From Acidobacteriota bacterium (GTDB lineage Bacteria; Acidobacteriota; UBA890): a stretch of 18,488 bases of DNA. The first letter of the stretch is position 1; every line of letters begins with the position of its first letter. Position numbers and translations under genes: made by a program. The DNA is taken from the NCBI GenBank assembly GCA_022563115.1, contig JADFNY010000011.1, positions 1 through 18,488 of the forward strand, given 5' to 3'. Below are positions 15,152 to 18,488 of this stretch, piece after piece. The notes under the pieces are model-generated. The model was given only the letters and a program-made list of their open reading frames with translations, was not told the DNA's origin and made no database searches.

Positions 15152-17278
15152 TCAGCGACGCTGGCTCGAGGATTGCTGTCCTTCCAGCGCCGCGGCCAGC
15201 GGATCGGCAATGATCATGACCTGGGCGCTGGTCGCCTGGATCGTGAAGAGGATGCGGTCGCCGGCCGGTGACAAGAGGAAGGCACGCATGGCGTAGACCT
15301 CCAACATCGTCCCCATCGTTTTCGAGAGCACCTCGCCGGGATCGAGTTCAACTTTCGTCTCGTTGCCGGTACCCACATCGACGATGCAGATTCCCTTCTG
15401 ATCGTCGCTCGATTCATAGTTCTGTCCACAATCGATCGCCAGGTGCCAGCCATCAGGCGACCAGCTCCGCGAACCTGCGTTCCGCTCCGGAGCCAGGCGC
15501 CGCACCGATCCCGTCTCGCGCGACAACACCCAAATCTCCCTGTCACTGCCAAAAGCGAGCTCGCCACCGTCGGGCGAGAGCGCCAGCCGCCGAATGCTCT
15601 CCTCGAGCGTGTGTAAGACCTCTTCTGCACCCGTTGCCAGGTGGTGCTCGATTAACAAGGAGCTCTCGAGTAGATCGTCGGAGACCTGGACGTAATAGAA
15701 GCTGTCGCCGGTTGGCGACCACTCGAAGGCCCTGCCATTGTTGAGGGTCTTCTTCGGCAAGGGCGTGGTCTCCCAATCCCCCTCAGCCAGCTCCGCGCGC
15801 ACGAGGATCGGCCGGCGCTGCCGGTCTCGAGCCATAAATGAGATGCCGGTGCCGTCTGGCAGCCAGCGCAGGGCCGTCATCCGATAGTGCACGCCCTCCG
15901 GTATCCTGTATTCGCGCGCTCGCCCCCCGTCGAGGGGCTGGATCACGACGCGCGCCGATGCCGAGCTCGCGTCAGCCAGGAAAGCGATCTCCCGGCCGTC
16001 GGCCGACCAGAGGGGAAACTCCAAGGAACCTCCTGTGTCGGGATACGGGATCAGCTGCGCCTCGCCCGTCTTTTCGCCGCTCTGCGGATCGATCGGGACC
16101 GTGTAAATGTTCCGGATGCTCACGTTGGTGGCGTAGGCGAGCTCGTCACCGGCCCAACCCACGAAACGGCCCTCCCAAGGCGCCCGTACCAGAAACGGCG
16201 TTCCGGCACGCCGGCCGTCCTTGACGGGCAGCGCCCACAGTCCGTTGGTGCCGCTCCGGTCGCTCGTGAACAACACGTGGTTGCCGTCGCGCGACCAAAA
16301 GGCATCGCGGTCGGCCGCCGGATGATCCGTGAGCTGCACCTTCTCGGAGCCGTCGGTGGCCAGCAGGAACACGTCGCCATCCCTGCCATCCTCCTGGATC
16401 AGCAAGAAGCGACCGTCAAGCGAGGCTTTCTCCCCAACGTCCGGAAAGGCTCCCTGCCACGGCGTGGTTCGGAGCTGGGTGAACGATCCATCCCTCAACG
16501 ACACCAGTCCCAGGGCGAGCGACCCGTCGTCCTGCCGGGCGGACACGACCAAGGCGCTGCCGTCGCGCAGCCAGTCGGAAACCCCCACGGCGCGCTCATT
16601 CCTGAAGATCACCTCTGGGGTCTCACCAGGGACGACAACGCGAATCTCATTGATTCCGTCGGGCGTCCCCTGCGAGTAGGCCAAGCGTCGGGAGTCGGGC
16701 GCCCAGATCGGGGCACCAGCGCTACCGTTGTTCTTCGCCCACTCCAGATCGGTAACCCAGGTGATCTCGCCCGTCTCGTAGTCAATGACCCCGACGTTCA
16801 TACCTTTCCCGTCTATCGCCATGAAAGCTCCGCGGCTGCCGTCGGGCGCGACGCTCCAGGTGAAGCCGGGCTCGGGAAGCTCGCGCGGCTCATCTTGCAA
16901 GGTCGCGGCACCCAGTTCGGCCAGCGCCTCGCGGGCGGCCTCGACGATCTCGCGATATGACGGCTCGTCGGCGTAGTCGCGGATCACCCGCTCGAAGGCC
17001 GAGGAGGCCTCGGGGCTGCCGAGCTTTTCGTAGCAGATGCCGATCTGTAGCAGCGCCCGTCCCGTGGTTGCCCGGTCGGCGCCCGAGTGGTTGAGGACTT
17101 CGCGGTACTTCGCAATCGCCCCTTCGAGATCGGCTTCGACTTCCTCGAGATGGAGCGCGGCGCCCAGCAGCGCCTCTGGGTTTTGGGCCCGTTGGCCGGC
17201 GGCCAGCGCCAGTGCAGGGATCAACACAAACAGCCCGATGATTCTGCTAACGCGCTTGAACGTGGTCGTGGTTGTCAT
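15152..17278 (-). CDS. exported TPR plus TolB-type WD40-like propeller protein
   Basis: 708 residues from ATG 17278, which has GAGGAGA upstream; ATG 17335 would add 19 residues ahead of the signal peptide. A signal peptide (KRVSRIIGLFVLIPALALAAG) is followed by a TPR-like region at about 30-120 (DLEGAIAKYREVL, ALLQIGICYEKLG, SAFERVIRDYAD). From about 130 to the end run TolB/WD40-like blades with repeated motifs such as WAPDSRRLAYSQ, WSRDGNHVLFTSD, WSADGREIAFLAD, LSPDGGELAFGSD and WSPDGWHLAID. There is no peptidase domain after the propeller, which ends in LLSPAGDRILF and a short tail. This layout is common in Acidobacteria-like genomes next to a regulator gene, as here. Probably a periplasmic scaffold or sensor; no enzymatic residues seen. 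Confidence 0.88.
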   Translation of the reverse strand: MTTTTTFKRVSRIIGLFVLIPALALAAGQRAQNPEALLGAALHLEEVEADLEGAIAKYREVLNHSGADRATTGRALLQIGICYEKLGSPEASSAFERVIRDYADEPSYREIVEAAREALAELGAATLQDEPRELPEPGFTWSVAPDGSRGAFMAIDGKGMNVGVIDYETGEITWVTDLEWAKNNGSAGAPIWAPDSRRLAYSQGTPDGINEIRVVVPGETPEVIFRNERAVGVSDWLRDGSALVVSARQDDGSLALGLVSLRDGSFTQLRTTPWQGAFPDVGEKASLDGRFLLIQEDGRDGDVFLLATDGSEKVQLTDHPAADRDAFWSRDGNHVLFTSDRSGTNGLWALPVKDGRRAGTPFLVRAPWEGRFVGWAGDELAYATNVSIRNIYTVPIDPQSGEKTGEAQLIPYPDTGGSLEFPLWSADGREIAFLADASSASARVVIQPLDGGRAREYRIPEGVHYRMTALRWLPDGTGISFMARDRQRRPILVRAELAEGDWETTPLPKKTLNNGRAFEWSPTGDSFYYVQVSDDLLESSLLIEHHLATGAEEVLHTLEESIRRLALSPDGGELAFGSDREIWVLSRETGSVRRLAPERNAGSRSWSPDGWHLAIDCGQNYESSDDQKGICIVDVGTGNETKVELDPGEVLSKTMGTMLEVYAMRAFLLSPAGDRILFTIQATSAQVMIIADPLAAALEGQQSSSQRR

Positions 17279-17287
17279 GGCGATGTA

Positions 17288-17294
17288 TCTCCTC
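17288..17294 (-). promoter_or_regulatory. Shine-Dalgarno deciding the start of the TolB-type gene
   Basis: GAGGAGA on the minus strand, 9 bases before ATG 17278. It places the start directly before a standard signal peptide. Confidence 0.6.
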
Positions 17295-17369
17295 GAGTCG
17301 TGGCCGCGGCATGCGCCGCTTCCGCTATCGGACATATCGCCACGCTAACGATTCCGGCGGGCCGCTGGG

Positions 17370-17396
17370 TCAAGCTCGGTTCAAGCTTCATTCAAG
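17370..17396 (-). promoter_or_regulatory. three direct repeats with 11-bp period, probable OmpR/PhoB-type operator
   Basis: CTTGA occurs three times on the minus strand (plus-strand TCAAG at 17370-17374, 17381-17385 and 17392-17396), spaced exactly one helical turn apart. Winged-helix OmpR/PhoB regulators bind such tandem repeats. The repeats lie between the stop of the gene for just such a DNA-binding domain (17408) and the start of the TolB-type gene (17278). The repeat closest to that gene reads TTGACC and could act as a -35 element, though no good -10 is seen 16-18 bp further on (around 17345-17351). Regulation of the downstream genes by the adjacent regulator is inferred. Confidence 0.6.
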
Positions 17397-17407
17397 ATCT
17401 CACCCGC

Positions 17408-17779
17408 TCATTCATCGAAGCGGTAGCCCATGCCGCGCACCGTGATCAGGTGCCGGGGGTGGGAGGGATCGGCCTCGATCTTGCCGCGCAGGTTATTGAC
17501 GTGGGTGTACACGACCCGGTTGCTCAAGAACACCTCCGTGCCCCAAACCTGCCCGATCAGCTCGTCAATGCTCAGCACCTGCCCGCGGTGGGTCAGGAAA
17601 ACGCGCAGGAGCCGTAGCTCGAGCGCGGTGAGCGCAACCTCGTCGCCGTTGCGCCAGGCCCGGCAGCCGGCGAAGTCGACCTTGAAGTCGCCGAACTCGT
17701 AAGTATCAGGAAGCTCCTCCGATGGTGGCGCCGTCACCGGCGCGTTGGCGCGCCGTAACACCGCCTTGATCCGAGCCAC
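17408..17779 (-). CDS. OmpR/PhoB-type winged-helix DNA-binding domain; receiver domain missing
   Basis: 123 residues from GTG 17779, with no ribosome binding site. The opening VARIKAVLRRA is the linker that normally ends a response regulator's receiver domain (RELVARIKAVLRR in the extended frame). Residues about 27-121 form a full winged-helix effector domain: YEFGDFKVDF, LTALELRLLRVFLTHRGQVL, RVVYTHVNNLRGKIE and LITVRGMGYRFDE. Upstream in this frame only about 17 more codons are open before a TGA near 17833, and no receiver domain is found in any frame. The gene is therefore most likely 5'-truncated, with the break around 17780. It overlaps the end of the short ORF upstream in another frame. 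If expressed it would bind DNA without phosphorylation control. Confidence 0.75.
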   Translation of the reverse strand: MARIKAVLRRANAPVTAPPSEELPDTYEFGDFKVDFAGCRAWRNGDEVALTALELRLLRVFLTHRGQVLSIDELIGQVWGTEVFLSNRVVYTHVNNLRGKIEADPSHPRHLITVRGMGYRFDE

Positions 17780-17964
17780 CAGCTCGCGGGCACGCCCGTA
17801 CGCTGCTCCATTCCGGCGGCGTCCAGAACTTCAGTCGGCGATGCTGAATCGGCCTGTGGCTCTGTTGGCACGAGCTCCCGGCCCCGAGCGAGGGCTTCAC
17901 GATAGTCCTCGAGCTCCAGGGCGAGGCTCTGACCGTCGGCCAGCGGAATGAGGACGATGTTCAT
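17734..17964 (-). CDS. short DNA-binding-like protein, probably broken at its 3' end
   Basis: 76 residues, starting at an ATG that overlaps the previous stop (ATGA). The first part, MNIVLIPLADGQSLALELED and then YREALARGRELV, reads like a genuine small protein. Residues about 43-63 (EVLDAAGMEQRTGVPASWWL) look like the first helix-turn-helix part of a small excisionase/AlpA-type DNA-binding domain. Such domains usually continue with EQARRG and IPHLRFGKYVRF. Instead the frame runs into the response regulator sequence and ends in SRRCYGAPTRR. The last dozen residues are thus probably spurious. Likely partner of the 69-residue HTH protein in one transcript. Exact family not recognised. Confidence 0.55.
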   Translation of the reverse strand: MNIVLIPLADGQSLALELEDYREALARGRELVPTEPQADSASPTEVLDAAGMEQRTGVPASWWLGSRRCYGAPTRR

Positions 17965-18170
17965 CGCCGCAACGGTGCCCCACCCGGACCGCCGTGCTCC
18001 AATAGATGTTCCCTAACCTTTTTTGGAGCATCTGGCCGCATCAGAAATCGGCCACGGTCGTCGCGGAACGCATCGATTACGCCACGTTTGATGTACCGGC
18101 GCACTGTGAGCTCGGCAACTCCCGCCGCGATCGCCACCTGCCTTATTGTCAGAAAATTTCCTTCTCTCAT
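17961..18170 (-). CDS. small MerR/excisionase-like helix-turn-helix protein
   Basis: 69 residues. LTIRQVAIAAGVAELTVRRY and IKRGVIDAFRDDRGRFLM form a compact winged helix-turn-helix of the MerR/excisionase type. A charged tail PKKVREHLLEHGG follows. There is no effector or recombinase domain. The ATG has GGGGCAATC upstream. Its stop overlaps the start of the next short ORF by four bases. It faces a plus-strand ORF across a 67-bp gap, so it may regulate both directions. Small HTH proteins of this size are common at the ends of integrated elements or in toxin-antitoxin-like pairs; neither is shown here. Confidence 0.7.
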   Translation of the reverse strand: MREGNFLTIRQVAIAAGVAELTVRRYIKRGVIDAFRDDRGRFLMRPDAPKKVREHLLEHGGPGGAPLRR

Positions 18171-18237
18171 TGCGATTGCCCCATGCTGGTGCTAATCTTT
18201 GGATAACTCTAACGTATAATCCGAGTCCGTTAAGATA
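18171..18237. promoter_or_regulatory. AT-rich divergent intergenic region with TATAAT and imperfect palindrome
   Basis: The gap between the HTH gene and the plus-strand ORF is clearly AT-richer than the rest of the window. TATAAT at 18215-18220 is a perfect -10 match for plus-strand transcription, 17 bases before the ATG at 18238, but no -35 is recognisable at the right distance. TAACG (18209-18213) and CGTTA (18228-18232) are inverted arms around the -10, and the flanking bases partly continue the symmetry (ATAACTC and AGATAAT). This could be an operator for the HTH protein. Confidence 0.4.
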
Positions 18238-18488
18238 ATGGCAAGAACCAGTAAACGGCAAGGGCGCAAGAAAGTAACGAGCAATGCGTTATTGCCCGAA
18301 CGCAGCTATATCGATACTGCGCTGGAATTCGCCAACAGTTTTCCGTTCGGGTCCGTAAACGAGGCTCAGGCGATTTATCGAGAAGTGACTGGAATCAGTT
18401 TTGACGTGGTTGGTCCGGACCGGTCCGACTACTGGAAGAATTGGCTCAGCAAAATCCGTAAAGAGCAACGAGCCGTACGCGAAATACT
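18238..18488 (+). CDS. N-terminal part of an unknown protein, cut by window edge
   Basis: 83 codons open from ATG 18238 to the edge. The product starts with a very basic segment (MARTSKRQGRKKV) and continues with RSYIDTALEFANSFPFGSVN and EAQAIYREVTG; the final visible part is WKNWLSKIRKEQRAVREI. No family recognised. Base composition is near even GC, unlike the GC-rich genes to the left, and it is the only gene on the plus strand. Together with the HTH genes facing it, this suggests a horizontally acquired segment at the right edge, but that is inference. The start rests on the TATAAT and the clean frame; no Shine-Dalgarno is obvious. Confidence 0.5.
   Translation, partial: MARTSKRQGRKKVTSNALLPERSYIDTALEFANSFPFGSVNEAQAIYREVTGISFDVVGPDRSDYWKNWLSKIRKEQRAVREI

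Noticed and set aside
18192..18220. Complete sigma-70 promoter for the plus-strand ORF
   Set aside because: TATAAT is perfect, but the -35 position shows no TTGACA-like hexamer, and TTGGAT at 18199 is too close; kept only as a tentative control region.
1..18488. CRISPR array, tRNA, rRNA or transposase gene
   Set aside because: None seen: no regularly spaced repeats beyond the 19-bp tandem pair and the TCAAG triplet, no tRNA-like cloverleaf noticed, no transposase motif in any supported ORF.

Overview
The window is high-GC DNA (about two thirds G+C by eye). It is densely coded, almost entirely on the minus strand from about 18170 down to 1. No rRNA, tRNA or CRISPR array was seen. The gene set suggests an uncultured environmental bacterium, perhaps Acidobacteriota or a relative such as Gemmatimonadota. 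The best hint is the exported TPR plus TolB-type propeller protein beside an OmpR-type regulator. The lineage call is inference and weak.

In the direction of transcription (right to left), the right edge (17734-18488) holds two short helix-turn-helix type ORFs that overlap by ATGA. Facing them is an AT-richer plus-strand ORF that runs off the window. The second short ORF collapses into an OmpR/PhoB-type DNA-binding domain with no receiver domain, so 17734-17785 looks like a recombination junction between two broken genes. Next come three TCAAG repeats spaced exactly 11 bp, a likely operator, and then a run of exported proteins: a TPR/TolB propeller, a di-haem cytochrome c peroxidase/MauG protein, a small membrane protein, a ThuA-domain protein, and a large lipoprotein joining a degenerate SGNH domain, a propeller and an azurin-like copper domain. 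Together these look like an extracytoplasmic redox and sugar-related module.

Two cytoplasmic proteins follow, a PEP-hydrolase-family TIM barrel and a Tm-1-like/UPF0261 protein, which correspond to the two halves of the plant/fungal Tm-1 architecture. Then comes a compact four-gene operon (2255-7261) for a molybdenum hydroxylase: a Tat-signal 2Fe-2S subunit, a molybdopterin subunit, a FAD subunit with a cysteine-rich insert like that of 4-hydroxybenzoyl-CoA reductase, and a multi-haem b-type membrane cytochrome. The layout predicts a periplasmic hydroxylase that feeds electrons to the quinone pool. The operon lies between two copies of a short intergenic repeat (2151 and 7351), one of which has an internal 19-bp tandem duplication.

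The left end has a small helical protein of unknown function, a Rieske protein whose C-terminal half is the tail of a glutamate-synthase-like protein with the catalytic centre missing, and the N-terminal 338 residues of a PfaD-type enoyl reductase. The last suggests a polyunsaturated fatty acid or polyketide locus just beyond the left edge.
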